From Streptomyces barringtoniae (lineage in GTDB: Bacteria > Actinomycetota > Actinomycetes > Streptomycetales > Streptomycetaceae), in the NCBI RefSeq assembly GCF_020819595.1, contig NZ_JAJHNP010000002.1:434001-498000 (forward strand): a stretch of DNA of 64,000 nucleotides. Direction: 5' to 3'. Both the position numbers and the translations under genes were made by a program. This document shows positions 44,108 to 51,727 of this stretch, piece by piece (the stretch's first letter is position 1; each line of letters starts with the position of its first letter). Under the pieces are notes generated by a model, which did no database searches, was not told the origin of the DNA, and saw only the letters and a list, made by a program, of their open reading frames with translations.

Positions 44108-44135
44108 GGAACTCGGGCGTCCGGTGGCCCGACTC
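44108..44135 (+). promoter_or_regulatory. ECF-type promoter P3 (copper ATPase operon)
   Basis: GGAACT (44108-44113), 16 bp, CGACTC (44130-44135). It lies 58 bp upstream of the first gene of the small-membrane-protein/P-type-ATPase/PCuAC operon. Confidence 0.65.
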
Positions 44136-44193
44136 CTGAAGCGGTACGGCTCGATCCGACCGGCGCCGTACGACGTGATCGGAGACGCGGTTG

Positions 44194-44436
44194 ATGGACG
44201 AATCCCGGCAATCCTCCTCCAACGCGGGTGCGGTACTGCGGAAGCTGGTCCCACCCCCTGCCCTGTGCGGGTTCCTTCTCCTGCTGGCGCTGATGTTCGC
44301 GGTGTCCTACGCCGTCGGTTCCGCCGCCGGACCCGTCGCTCCCGGTATGCACGGCACCGGCGTACGGCCTGGCGGCGACGGCAGTGCAGGCGGAGGCACG
44401 GACGACATGGGTGACATGCACGGGGGAGGCCACTGA
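44194..44436 (+). CDS. Small single-span membrane protein with a Met/His-rich tail
   Basis: An 80-residue protein: a basic cytoplasmic start, one TM helix (ALCGFLLLLALMFAVSYAVGSAA) and an extracytoplasmic Gly/Met/His-rich tail (MHGTGVRP...DDMGDMHGGGH). The ATG at 44194 is used; a TTG just before is possible. It overlaps the ATPase gene (TGATG), so it is probably translationally coupled to it. Likely a copper-binding accessory of the ATPase; the family is unnamed to me. Confidence 0.75.
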   Translation: MDESRQSSSNAGAVLRKLVPPPALCGFLLLLALMFAVSYAVGSAAGPVAPGMHGTGVRPGGDGSAGGGTDDMGDMHGGGH

Positions 44437-46691
44437 TGGGAGCGGAACCCGTGGGCACCCTCGTCACGACCGACCTGACCGTCGGCGGTATGACCTGTGC
44501 TGCCTGCGTGAGGCGGGTCGAGAAGAAGCTCGGCAAGCTGGACGGGGTCACGGCGACCGTCAATCTGGCCACCGGGCGGGCCCGGGTGAGTCATCCGGCG
44601 GAGATCAGTCCGGCGGAACTCGTCGCGGCCGTCGAGAAGGCGGGCTATACGGCTGCCCTGCCCGAGCCGCCCAAGAAGCAGAAGCGCGGGGACGCCGCCG
44701 AGGGCGAGGGCGCCCGGCAGGAGCGCGACCGGCTGGTGATCACCGCGCTGCTCGCGCTGCCGGTGCTGGTGCTGTCGATGGTGCCCGGTCTTCAGTTCCG
44801 GAACTGGCAGTGGCTGTGCTTCATGCTCGCGGCGCCCGTCGCGGTGTGGGGAGCCTGGCCGTTCCATGTGCGGGCGGTGCGCGGGCTGCGGCACTCGGCG
44901 GCGACCATGGACACCCTGGTGTCGCTGGGGGTGGTGGCCTCTTTCTCCTGGTCGGCGTACGCGCTCTTTCTCGGCGGTGCCGGTGAGCCAGGGATGCGGA
45001 TGCCGTTCACCCTCGTGCCCTCGGCCTCGGAGGGCGCCGCGCACATCTACCTCGAAGCGGCTGTGGGCGTACCGCTGTTCGTCCTGGCCGGCCGTTTCCT
45101 GGAAGCGCGGGCCCGGCGCGGGACGGGGGCGGCGCTGAGGTCGCTCGCCCAGCTCGCTGCCAAGGAAGTCTCCGTACGCGAGGACGGCACCGAACGGCTG
45201 GTTCCCATCGAGCAGTTGGGTGCCGGACAGGTCTTCGTCGTACGGCCCGGAGAGAGGGTCGCCACCGACGGCGAGGTCGTGGAGGGCGCCTCGGCCGTGG
45301 ACCTGTCCCTGGTCACCGGTGAGAGCGAGCCGGTTGAAGTGGGTACGGGTTCGGCCGTGGCCGGCGGGGCCGTCAACGCCGGCGGCCTGTTGCTCGTCCG
45401 GGCCACCGCAGTCGGCGCCGACACCCAGCTCGCCCGGATCACCCGCCTGGTCACCGAGGCGCAGGCGGGCAAGGCGCGGGCGCAGCGGCTGGCCGATTCG
45501 GTGGCCGGTGTCTTCGTACCCGTCGTGCTGGCGCTGGCCGTCACGGCGCTCGGCTTCTGGCTCGGTGCGGGAGCCGATCCGCAGGCGGCCGTCACCGCGT
45601 GCGTGGCGGTCCTCGTCGTCGCCTGTCCCTGCGCACTCGGCCTGGCGACCCCGACCGCGCTGATGGCCGCGACCGGCCGGGGCGCTCAGCTGGGCGTTCT
45701 GGTCAGTGGACCGCAGGCTCTGGAGGGGCTGCAGCACATCGACGCGGTCGTATTGGACAAGACCGGCACCCTCACGTCCGGCCATATGAGCGTCGCCCGG
45801 GTGACCGCCGTGCCCGGCGGGCTCGGGAAGGAGGCGGTGTTGCGGCTGGCGGGCGCGGTCGAGCGGGGCTCGGAGCACCCGCTGGGCCGAGCCATCGCCG
45901 CGTATGCCGGGCGGGCCGCGCAGGGACAGCCGCCGCCGGACGTGACCGAGTTCGGCGCCACACCGGGGCAGGGCGTGCGCGGACGGGGCGAAGGCCGTCT
46001 GGTCGAAGTCCTCGTGCCGGACGATGACTTGCCCACGACCCTCGCGGACGCCATGTCCAGGGCCGAGGCCGCCGCCCACACACCCGTCCTGGTCCGCGTC
46101 GACGGGGTGGCCGAGGCCCTGATCGAGGTAGGGGACGTCGTACGCCCCGGAAGCTACCGTGCCGTGGACCGCCTGCGGCGGCTCGGCGTCCGACCGGTGC
46201 TCGCCACAGGTGACCGGGAAGCGCCCGCGCAGGCCGTGGCGTCGGCCCTGGGCATCGACGAGGTGCACGCCCGCTGCACCCCCGAGGGCAAGGCCGACCT
46301 CGTACGGGACTTGCAGGAGCAGGGCTACCGGGTCGCGGTGATCGGCGACGGTGTCAACGACGCCGCCGCCCTCGCCGGTGCCGACCTCGGCATCGCCATG
46401 GGCAGCGGTACCGACGTGGCCATCGGGGCGGCCGACGTGACGCTGGTGCGCGGCGACATCGAGGCCCTCGCGGATGCGGTCCGGCTGGCCCGGCGCACGC
46501 TGGGCACCATCCGCTCCAACCTGGTGTGGGCGTTCGGCTACAACGTCGTCACCGTGCCGCTCGCCATGGTCGGCCTGCTCAACCCGATGCTCGCCGCGGC
46601 TGCCATGTCGGCGAGCTCGCTGCTGGTGGTCGGCAACAGCCTGCGGCTGCGCGCCTGGCAGCCCACGCCCGCCCGGAGGCGTACCCGATGA
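44436..46691 (+). CDS. copA: Copper-transporting P1B-type ATPase
   Basis: A 751-residue P-type ATPase: one HMA domain (GGMTCAACVRRVEKKL, Cys 21 and 24), eight TM helices with the metal-selective CPC (about residue 396, VVACPCALGLATPTALM), the phosphorylated Asp in DKTGTLTSG (about 441), SEHPLGRAI (nucleotide binding) and GDGVNDAAALAGADLGIAMG (about 637-656). The metal is copper(I) by CPC, HMA and context. It ATP-dependently moves Cu(I) out of the cytoplasm, for detoxification or for loading cuproenzymes. In an operon with a small Met/His-rich protein and a PCuAC chaperone, which favours the second role. Confidence 0.95.
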   Translation: MGAEPVGTLVTTDLTVGGMTCAACVRRVEKKLGKLDGVTATVNLATGRARVSHPAEISPAELVAAVEKAGYTAALPEPPKKQKRGDAAEGEGARQERDRLVITALLALPVLVLSMVPGLQFRNWQWLCFMLAAPVAVWGAWPFHVRAVRGLRHSAATMDTLVSLGVVASFSWSAYALFLGGAGEPGMRMPFTLVPSASEGAAHIYLEAAVGVPLFVLAGRFLEARARRGTGAALRSLAQLAAKEVSVREDGTERLVPIEQLGAGQVFVVRPGERVATDGEVVEGASAVDLSLVTGESEPVEVGTGSAVAGGAVNAGGLLLVRATAVGADTQLARITRLVTEAQAGKARAQRLADSVAGVFVPVVLALAVTALGFWLGAGADPQAAVTACVAVLVVACPCALGLATPTALMAATGRGAQLGVLVSGPQALEGLQHIDAVVLDKTGTLTSGHMSVARVTAVPGGLGKEAVLRLAGAVERGSEHPLGRAIAAYAGRAAQGQPPPDVTEFGATPGQGVRGRGEGRLVEVLVPDDDLPTTLADAMSRAEAAAHTPVLVRVDGVAEALIEVGDVVRPGSYRAVDRLRRLGVRPVLATGDREAPAQAVASALGIDEVHARCTPEGKADLVRDLQEQGYRVAVIGDGVNDAAALAGADLGIAMGSGTDVAIGAADVTLVRGDIEALADAVRLARRTLGTIRSNLVWAFGYNVVTVPLAMVGLLNPMLAAAAMSASSLLVVGNSLRLRAWQPTPARRRTR

Positions 46692-47209
46692 CCGAGCAGA
46701 ACCCCTGGCGGCCGTCGCGCCGCCGGCTGACCGACACACTGCTCGCCGCGGCCGTGCCCGTGGCCGCGTGCAGTCTCGCCCTGGGCGGCCTGACCACCTG
46801 GGTCGGAGCCGGGAAGGCGGGCAGCCCGGCGCGGATCGCCGTCACGTCCGGGCGGGTGTTCCTGCCCTACGGCGGCAGTACGGAGACCGCGGCGTTCTTC
46901 GACGTCTCCAACCTCGGCGGCGCGGACGACCGGCTGGTGAAGGTGACGTCCACCGACACGCGCGGAGAGATCACCCTGAGCCGTCACCGCACCACCGACA
47001 GTGGGGCCGCGTACAAGGCCGACGTGAACTCGGTGACCGTCCCTGCCGGTGGTGAGCTGTCCATGTCTCCGCAGGGCATGGACCTGACCCTGCGGGCGCG
47101 GGCGGGGTGGCAGGCGGGTGACCTGGTGCCGTTCACGCTGCACTTCGAGCGCAGCGCACCGGTCAGGACGATCACGGTGGTGATCCGCTCCGGCGACGGA
47201 GTCTCCTGA
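46688..47209 (+). CDS. PCuAC-family extracytoplasmic copper chaperone
   Basis: A 173-residue protein with an N-terminal membrane anchor or signal (TLLAAAVPVAACSLALGGLTTW) and a DUF461/PCuAC cupredoxin-like domain: FLPYGGSTETAAFFDVSNLGGADDRLVKVTSTDTRGEITLSRH, then MSPQGMDLTL and ...LVPFTLHFERSAPVRTITVVI. The copper ligands H and M (SRH, MSPQGM) are present. PCuAC delivers Cu(I) to the CuA site of cytochrome oxidase. The start overlaps the ATPase stop (ATGA), so it is coupled. Confidence 0.88.
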   Translation: MTEQNPWRPSRRRLTDTLLAAAVPVAACSLALGGLTTWVGAGKAGSPARIAVTSGRVFLPYGGSTETAAFFDVSNLGGADDRLVKVTSTDTRGEITLSRHRTTDSGAAYKADVNSVTVPAGGELSMSPQGMDLTLRARAGWQAGDLVPFTLHFERSAPVRTITVVIRSGDGVS

Positions 47210-47425
47210 TCAGCTGCCTCCGGGGGCAGTTCGGCCCTGACGGTTTTGCTGTTGCAGGAAATCCGCGGCCTGAAAGTGCTTCCCAGAAAGATGTCGGGTA
47301 GGAACCCTCGTCAGTTCCGGCGTGGCGTCGTGGTCTGGATCACAGGCTGGGTAGTGAGTGTGGTGCCCGGTGGATTTCCGTACCCACGCATGACGGCCGA
47401 AGCCCGGATGCGAGGATGAGGCGCC

Positions 47426-47757
47426 ATGACAGCAGGGTGGTGTGCTCGCACGGTACGGGCCGCGGTGTTCGCGGCCATGTGCGTGCTACTCGCCGCCCTG
47501 GGCCACGTCCTGATGTCCGGCGCCGACGTGCCCGCGTGGGCGCTGGCCGCGGGCGGGGCCGTGACCGGTGCCGGCGGCTGGTGTCTGGCGGGGCGTGAGC
47601 GCGGGCTGCCGTTGATCGTGACGGCCGTGGTCGCCGCCCAGGCCGGGCTGCACGAGGCGTTCTCCTACGCGCAGTCGGCATCCGGCGGTTCGGCCCCGGT
47701 GGACGTGAGCGGCATGGGCTCCATGGGCATGGCGCCGGCAACTGGTGTGCGGCCATT
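47426..47757 (+). pseudogene. Truncated paralogue of the Met/His-rich membrane protein
   Basis: The ATG at 47426 begins TVRAAVFAAMCVLLAALGHVLMSG and GAGGWCLAGRERGLPLIVTAVVAAQAGLHEAFSYAQS, parallel to the gene at 42612, and ends in a Met-rich stretch GMGSMGMAPATG. At about 47757 the frame passes into the reversed-frame reading of an ECF sigma fragment and runs on without meaning to 47959. It is cut by a junction. The 217 bp before it show no gene. Confidence 0.7.
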
Positions 47758-48006
47758 GAGCTGGCTCAGTCGTGCGATCTGCCCGGTTTCGACGACGGCA
47801 TCGCACTGCTCGATCTGCTGGCTTCGCTGCCCGATGACCGGCGGGAGGCGTTCATCCTCACGCAGCTGCTGGGCTTGCCCTATGCGGAGGCCGCCGAGGT
47901 CAGCGACTGCCCGGTCGGCACGGTCCGCTCCCGCGTGGCCCGCGCCCGGGCGACCCTGATGGATCTGCTCGATGAGGCGGAGAGGCCCGTCGTGCCGGCG
48001 GCCTGA
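47758..48006 (+). pseudogene. ECF sigma factor, region 4 fragment
   Basis: Without a start, the frame reads ALLDLLASLPDDRREAFILTQLLGLPYAEAAEVSDCPVGTVRSRVARARATLMDLLDEAERP then TGA. This is the -35-recognising sigma-4 domain of a sigma-70 family ECF factor; region 2 is missing. It is flanked by the membrane-protein relic and by a strong hairpin. ECF-like promoters precede six units around it, so it may be the remains of a duplicate of their regulator; the functional sigma is not in the window. Confidence 0.85.
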
Positions 48007-48014
48007 TGCTCAGG

Positions 48015-48059
48015 GAGGGTGTCGGTGCCGACCGGGAAAACCCCGGCACCGACACCCTC
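48015..48059 (+). terminator. 16-bp stem-loop after the sigma fragment
   Basis: Perfect 16-bp arms (48015-48030 and 48044-48059) with a 13-nt loop containing AAAA. It would insulate the following ABC operon from upstream transcription. Confidence 0.8.
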
Positions 48060-48106
48060 GTCAGCATCTGGGAACGGTTCTCCTGCTTCGCGTCGCCAAC
48101 TTTCCG

Positions 48107-48144
48107 GGAACTCACGGGAACTCGCGTGGCGTTCGCTCCGACTT
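48107..48144 (+). promoter_or_regulatory. ECF-type promoter P4 (ABC importer operon)
   Basis: GGAACT (48117-48122), 16 bp, CGACTT (48139-48144), with a second GGAACT 10 bp upstream (48107-48112). It ends 55 bp before the substrate-binding-protein start. CCGGGAACTCACG at 48104-48116 is identical to 51644-51656 upstream of the MFS gene. Confidence 0.75.
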
Positions 48145-48199
48145 CTGGAGCGGGTGACGGAGGTTCGCCCGCGTACCGAGTGGATCCGGGAGTTGTTCG

Positions 48200-49279
48200 A
48201 TGCGTTCTCGTGTGTGGGGCTCTGCGGCGGCCGTTGTGCTCGGCGGCCTGCTGGCGGCGGGCTGCGGCGGCGGGGAGAAGAGCACGGGGAGCGAGGGCGC
48301 GGGGAAGGCCGAGGACACCGTCTCGGGCGCCTACCCGGTGTCCGTCACCGACTGCATGGGCGCCAAGACCACGTTCGCAGCCGCTCCGAAGAAGATCGTC
48401 ACCAGCAACGCCTCCAGCCTCGAACTGCTGCTGCGCCTCGGCGCCGGCGACAAGGTGATCGGCACCGGCTTCCCGCCGGGCAAGGGCACCTTGCCCGGCA
48501 CGCTCGACGCGCAGGCGCAGAAGGTGAAGGTGCTCAGCCAGAGCGTCATCCCCAAGGAGAAACTGCTCGGCTCCGGCGCCGACCTGTACATCGACACCTT
48601 CACCTCCATGGGCAGCATGGGCGGCGGAGGAATGGGGGATGCGCCCACGGCGGAGGAGTTCAAGGCCGCCGGGATCAAGCACATCTACCTGAAGTCCACC
48701 GCGTGCGCGGCACAGAGCAAGAGCCCGGTGACCGACCTGTCCGCGGTGGAGGCCGACATCACCTCTCTCGGCGCGGTCACCGGCACCAGCGCGCGGGCGA
48801 AGGAACTCGTCGCCGGGATGAAGGAGAAGATCGGCGCTGTCCGGAAGGCGGTCGGAGGTACGGCGGAGAACAAGCGGCCGACGTACTTCTTCTTCGACTA
48901 CGACGCCGGCACCAAGCAGCCCTCCGTCACCTGCAACCGCCAGGTCGCCAACGCGGTGATCACCCTGGCCGGCGCCCGCAACGTCTTCGCCGACTGCGAC
49001 GGCGACTACAAGCAGGTCGGCTGGGAGGACGTGATCGCCAAGAACCCGGACTGGATCCAGCTGGGGGTCCGCGACCGGGGCAGCGAGGCGGCGAACAAGA
49101 AGGCGTTCGACGAGGCCGAGCAGTGGCTGAAGTCCAATCCGGCGACCAAGGGCCTCAAGGCAGTGGAGGAAGGCCACCTCCTGCGCGTCGGCTCCGAGCA
49201 GACGACCATCGCGGGAGTCGAGAACGCCGATACGGTCGAGGAGATCGCCAAGGCCCTCTACCCGGGCAAGGTCGGCTGA
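48200..49279 (+). CDS. ABC importer lipoprotein, metallophore-binding type
   Basis: A 359-residue lipoprotein with signal and lipobox LLAAGC (Cys 22). The body has the two-lobe Fe/B12-type substrate-binding fold (IVTSNASSLELLLRLGAGDKVIGTG, SGADLYIDTF, WEDVIAKNPDWIQLG). A Met/Gly-rich insert (SMGSMGGGGMGD, about residues 136-147) sits in the ligand-binding region, and there are four other Cys (DCMG, TACAAQ, TCNRQ, FADCDG). With the FecCD permease and ATPase it forms a complete importer. By neighbours, the ligand is more likely a copper complex than a ferric siderophore. Confidence 0.92.
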   Translation: MRSRVWGSAAAVVLGGLLAAGCGGGEKSTGSEGAGKAEDTVSGAYPVSVTDCMGAKTTFAAAPKKIVTSNASSLELLLRLGAGDKVIGTGFPPGKGTLPGTLDAQAQKVKVLSQSVIPKEKLLGSGADLYIDTFTSMGSMGGGGMGDAPTAEEFKAAGIKHIYLKSTACAAQSKSPVTDLSAVEADITSLGAVTGTSARAKELVAGMKEKIGAVRKAVGGTAENKRPTYFFFDYDAGTKQPSVTCNRQVANAVITLAGARNVFADCDGDYKQVGWEDVIAKNPDWIQLGVRDRGSEAANKKAFDEAEQWLKSNPATKGLKAVEEGHLLRVGSEQTTIAGVENADTVEEIAKALYPGKVG

Positions 49280-49281
49280 CC

Positions 49282-50352
49282 ATGACCTCCACGCTGGAGC
49301 GCCCAAAAGCCTCAGCTTCGGAAGAGTGCAGTCTGCCCGCGACACCACTGGCGGTGGTCCTCGCAGTGGTGTTGCTGGCCGCGCTGACGGCCGCGGTGGC
49401 CTGGGGCTCGACGTCGATCCCGCCCGGCGAGGTGTGGGGCGTGGTGCGGCGAAGACTGTCCGGTGAGGCGCCGCGGCCCGGCACGAACGACCTGATCATC
49501 TGGCAACTTCGCGTTCCGCGCGCCCTGCTCGCCGCTCTGGTCGGCGCCGGACTCGGTCTCGTCGGTACGGCCGTACAGGCGCTGGTGCGCAACCCGCTGG
49601 CGGACCCGTACCTGCTGGGGATCTCCAACGGTGCCTCCCTCGGGGCGGTCGCCGCGATCGTGCTCGGTGCCGGGGCGGGCGGGGCTCTCGGCCTGGGCCT
49701 GTCCGGCGCGGCCTTCGCCGGTGCGCTGGCCACCTTCGCGCTGGTGTGGGCGGTGGCCCGGCGCGGCGGGGGCTTCGCACCGCTGCGACTGGTGCTGGCC
49801 GGAGTGGCGATCGGCCAGTTCCTGTCCGGCTTCACCAGCTACCTGGTGTTGCAGGCCGGGGACGAGCAGCAGACCCACAGCGTGCTGTTCTGGCTCATGG
49901 GCAGCCTCAGCGGAGCGAACTGGCAGATGCTCGCGGTCCCCGCCGTCGCCGTGCCCGTCGCTCTGCTGTGGCTGCAGGCGCGCGCCCGGGGCCTGAACGC
50001 CCTGCTGATGGGCGACGAGACCGCGGCCGGTCTCGGCATCGACGTCACCCGGCTGCGCCGCGAACTGTTCACCGTCACCAGCGTGCTGACCGGCGTCCTG
50101 GTCGCCGTCTCCGGCGCGATCGCCTTCGTCGCCCTGATGGTGCCGCACGTCTGCCGCCTGGTCGTCGGCGGTGACCACCGGCGCCTGTTGCCGGTCTCGG
50201 CTCTGTTCGGGGCGGTGCTGCTGGTGGTGGTCGACATCGTCTGCCGTACGGCCATGGACACGCAGGAGCTGCCGGTGGGCGTGGTCACTTCGCTGCTCGG
50301 GGCTCCGGCCCTGCTGTATCTGCTGGACCGGCGCCTGGGGAGCGGCAGTTGA
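49282..50352 (+). CDS. FecCD-family ABC permease
   Basis: A 356-residue permease with about ten TM helices: LIIWQLRVPRALLAALVGAGLGLVGTAVQALVRNPLADPYLLGISNGASLGA is the typical family signature; SLSGANWQMLAVPAV and GAIAFVALMVPHVCRLVVGGDHRRLLPVSALFGAVLLVVVDIVCR follow. It starts 3 bp after the binding protein and overlaps the ATPase (TTGA). It moves metal chelates or cobalamin inward across the membrane. Confidence 0.95.
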   Translation: MTSTLERPKASASEECSLPATPLAVVLAVVLLAALTAAVAWGSTSIPPGEVWGVVRRRLSGEAPRPGTNDLIIWQLRVPRALLAALVGAGLGLVGTAVQALVRNPLADPYLLGISNGASLGAVAAIVLGAGAGGALGLGLSGAAFAGALATFALVWAVARRGGGFAPLRLVLAGVAIGQFLSGFTSYLVLQAGDEQQTHSVLFWLMGSLSGANWQMLAVPAVAVPVALLWLQARARGLNALLMGDETAAGLGIDVTRLRRELFTVTSVLTGVLVAVSGAIAFVALMVPHVCRLVVGGDHRRLLPVSALFGAVLLVVVDIVCRTAMDTQELPVGVVTSLLGAPALLYLLDRRLGSGS

Positions 50353-51164
50353 GGATCGACATCGAGGACCTGCACGTCGCCTACGCCGGCCGTACGGTCG
50401 TCGCGGGTGCACACCTGATCGCCGCCGAGGGCGAGATCACCGGCCTGGTCGGGCCCAACGGCAGCGGCAAGTCCACGCTCCTGCGCACCGTCTACCGGCA
50501 CCTGAAGCCCACCGCCGGGCGAGTATTTCTGGCCGGTACCGACCTGCGCGAGCTGAGCCCGGTCGAGTCGGCGCGGCACGTGGCCGCGCTCCCGCAGGAG
50601 CGGGGGAGCGACTTCGAGCTGACCGTGCGCGAGGTCGTCGGCATGGGCCGAACCCCCTACAAACGAGCCTTCTCCGGTGAGGACGCCGCCGACCGGGACA
50701 TCGTCGCCCGCGCCTTGGCCGACGTCGGCATGGACGAACAGGCGGGGCGCCGGTTCACAGCCCTGTCCGGAGGGGAACGCCAACGCGTCCTGCTCGCCAG
50801 GGCCTTCGCCCAGGACCCCGACGTCCTGGTCCTCGACGAACCGACCAACCACCTCGACATCCGCCACCAGGTCGAACTTCTCGCCCTGCTGCGCGCCCAG
50901 CGCCGTACCACGCTGGTGTCGCTGCACGACCTCAACGCGGCTGCCTCCGTCTGCGACCGCCTCCACGTGCTGCACGCCGGATCCGTCGTCGCCTCCGGCC
51001 CGCCGCGCGAGGTCCTCACGCCCGCCCTGCTGGCGGAGGTCTTCGGGGTGCGGGCGGCCGTGGTCGACCACCCCCTCACCGGGGATCCCTTGATCGCCTT
51101 CGACCACCGGGCACCCGCCGACGCGGAGCCGGCTGTGGCAGTGGAGACGCACACCGGCGCGTGA
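50349..51164 (+). CDS. ABC importer ATPase (metallophore uptake)
   Basis: A 271-residue ATPase: Walker A GLVGPNGSGKSTLL, Q-loop LPQERG, signature LSGGERQRVLLARAFA, Walker B VLVLDEPTNHLD and switch His (SLHDLN). Class as FecE/BtuD-like. The start is TTG at 50349, overlapping the permease stop. An acidic Ala/Pro-rich tail follows. It completes a three-gene importer. Confidence 0.95.
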   Translation: MRIDIEDLHVAYAGRTVVAGAHLIAAEGEITGLVGPNGSGKSTLLRTVYRHLKPTAGRVFLAGTDLRELSPVESARHVAALPQERGSDFELTVREVVGMGRTPYKRAFSGEDAADRDIVARALADVGMDEQAGRRFTALSGGERQRVLLARAFAQDPDVLVLDEPTNHLDIRHQVELLALLRAQRRTTLVSLHDLNAAASVCDRLHVLHAGSVVASGPPREVLTPALLAEVFGVRAAVVDHPLTGDPLIAFDHRAPADAEPAVAVETHTGA

Positions 51165-51173
51165 ACACGGTGG

Positions 51174-51204
51174 GGAAGGACGGCGGGGGTGGTGCCGTCC
51201 TTCC
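51174..51204. terminator. Bidirectional stem-loop between the ABC operon and copZ
   Basis: Perfect 11-bp arms (51174-51184 and 51194-51204) with a 9-nt loop, between the convergent ATPase and copZ stops. Confidence 0.75.
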
Positions 51205-51221
51205 TGCTCTCCGGGTTCCGG

Positions 51222-51437
51222 TCAGGCGGCCACCGAGTCCGTGACGCCGTAACCGGCCTCGACGATCGCGGCGCGCAGCCGTTCGTCGTCGAGGTCCGTG
51301 CCGTGCACGGTGACGGCGTTGGCGGAGAGGTCGACCACGACCTCGCTCACCCCGGGTACCTCGGAGACCTCTTCCCTGATGCTCGCCGCGCAGTGCTCGC
51401 AGCTCATTCCGGTGACGTGGTACTGCTTCTGGGCCAT
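51222..51437 (-). CDS. copZ: CopZ-like copper chaperone (HMA domain)
   Basis: A 71-residue Atx1/CopZ ferredoxin-like protein: YHVTGMSCEHCAASIREEVSEVPGVSEVVVDL...VIVEAGYGV-type ending. MSCEHC is the Cu(I)-binding loop. It would carry Cu(I) to the ATPase at 44436. ECF-type promoter P5 lies 87 bp upstream. Confidence 0.95.
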   Translation of the reverse strand: MAQKQYHVTGMSCEHCAASIREEVSEVPGVSEVVVDLSANAVTVHGTDLDDERLRAAIVEAGYGVTDSVAA

Positions 51438-51523
51438 GGCGCAACTCCTGGAAGCTTATGGGGGGTTCGGCGTGACGTACGGTCGCGCGAACGCGGATGT
51501 TCAAGCCGTCGCCGTCACCTCAG

Positions 51524-51551
51524 TAGTCGGATGAGCGGAGCCTGAAGTTCC
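51524..51551 (-). promoter_or_regulatory. ECF-type promoter P5 (copZ)
   Basis: On the minus strand GGAACT (51551-51546), 16 bp, CGACTA (51529-51524), upstream of copZ. It is back to back with promoter P6, about 95 bp apart. Confidence 0.65.
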
Positions 51552-51646
51552 GCCGTGAGCAAGCTGATTCCGATGCTCCTCGTGGGGCTCAACTGGCCGA
51601 CGGGGCTACTTCCAGCCCTCCCGCCACATTTTTTGGGACAGGTCCG

Positions 51647-51674
51647 GGAACTCACGTGCGATCCCTCCCGACAT
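51647..51674 (+). promoter_or_regulatory. ECF-type promoter P6 (isonitrile operon)
   Basis: GGAACT (51647-51652), 16 bp, CGACAT (51669-51674), 54 bp before the MFS start. A 7-bp hairpin (51684-51701, TTCC loop) lies in the predicted leader. Confidence 0.75.
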
Positions 51675-51727
51675 GTGGGACGAGGCTGCCTTCCGGCAGC
51701 CCGCCCACGAAGGTGAGGGGCGGAAAG

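Noticed and set aside
47301..47330. A seventh ECF-type promoter (GGAACC...CGTCG) before the truncated membrane protein
   Set aside because: The -35 has a mismatch and the spacing is 19 bp, unlike the strict 16 bp of the six others.
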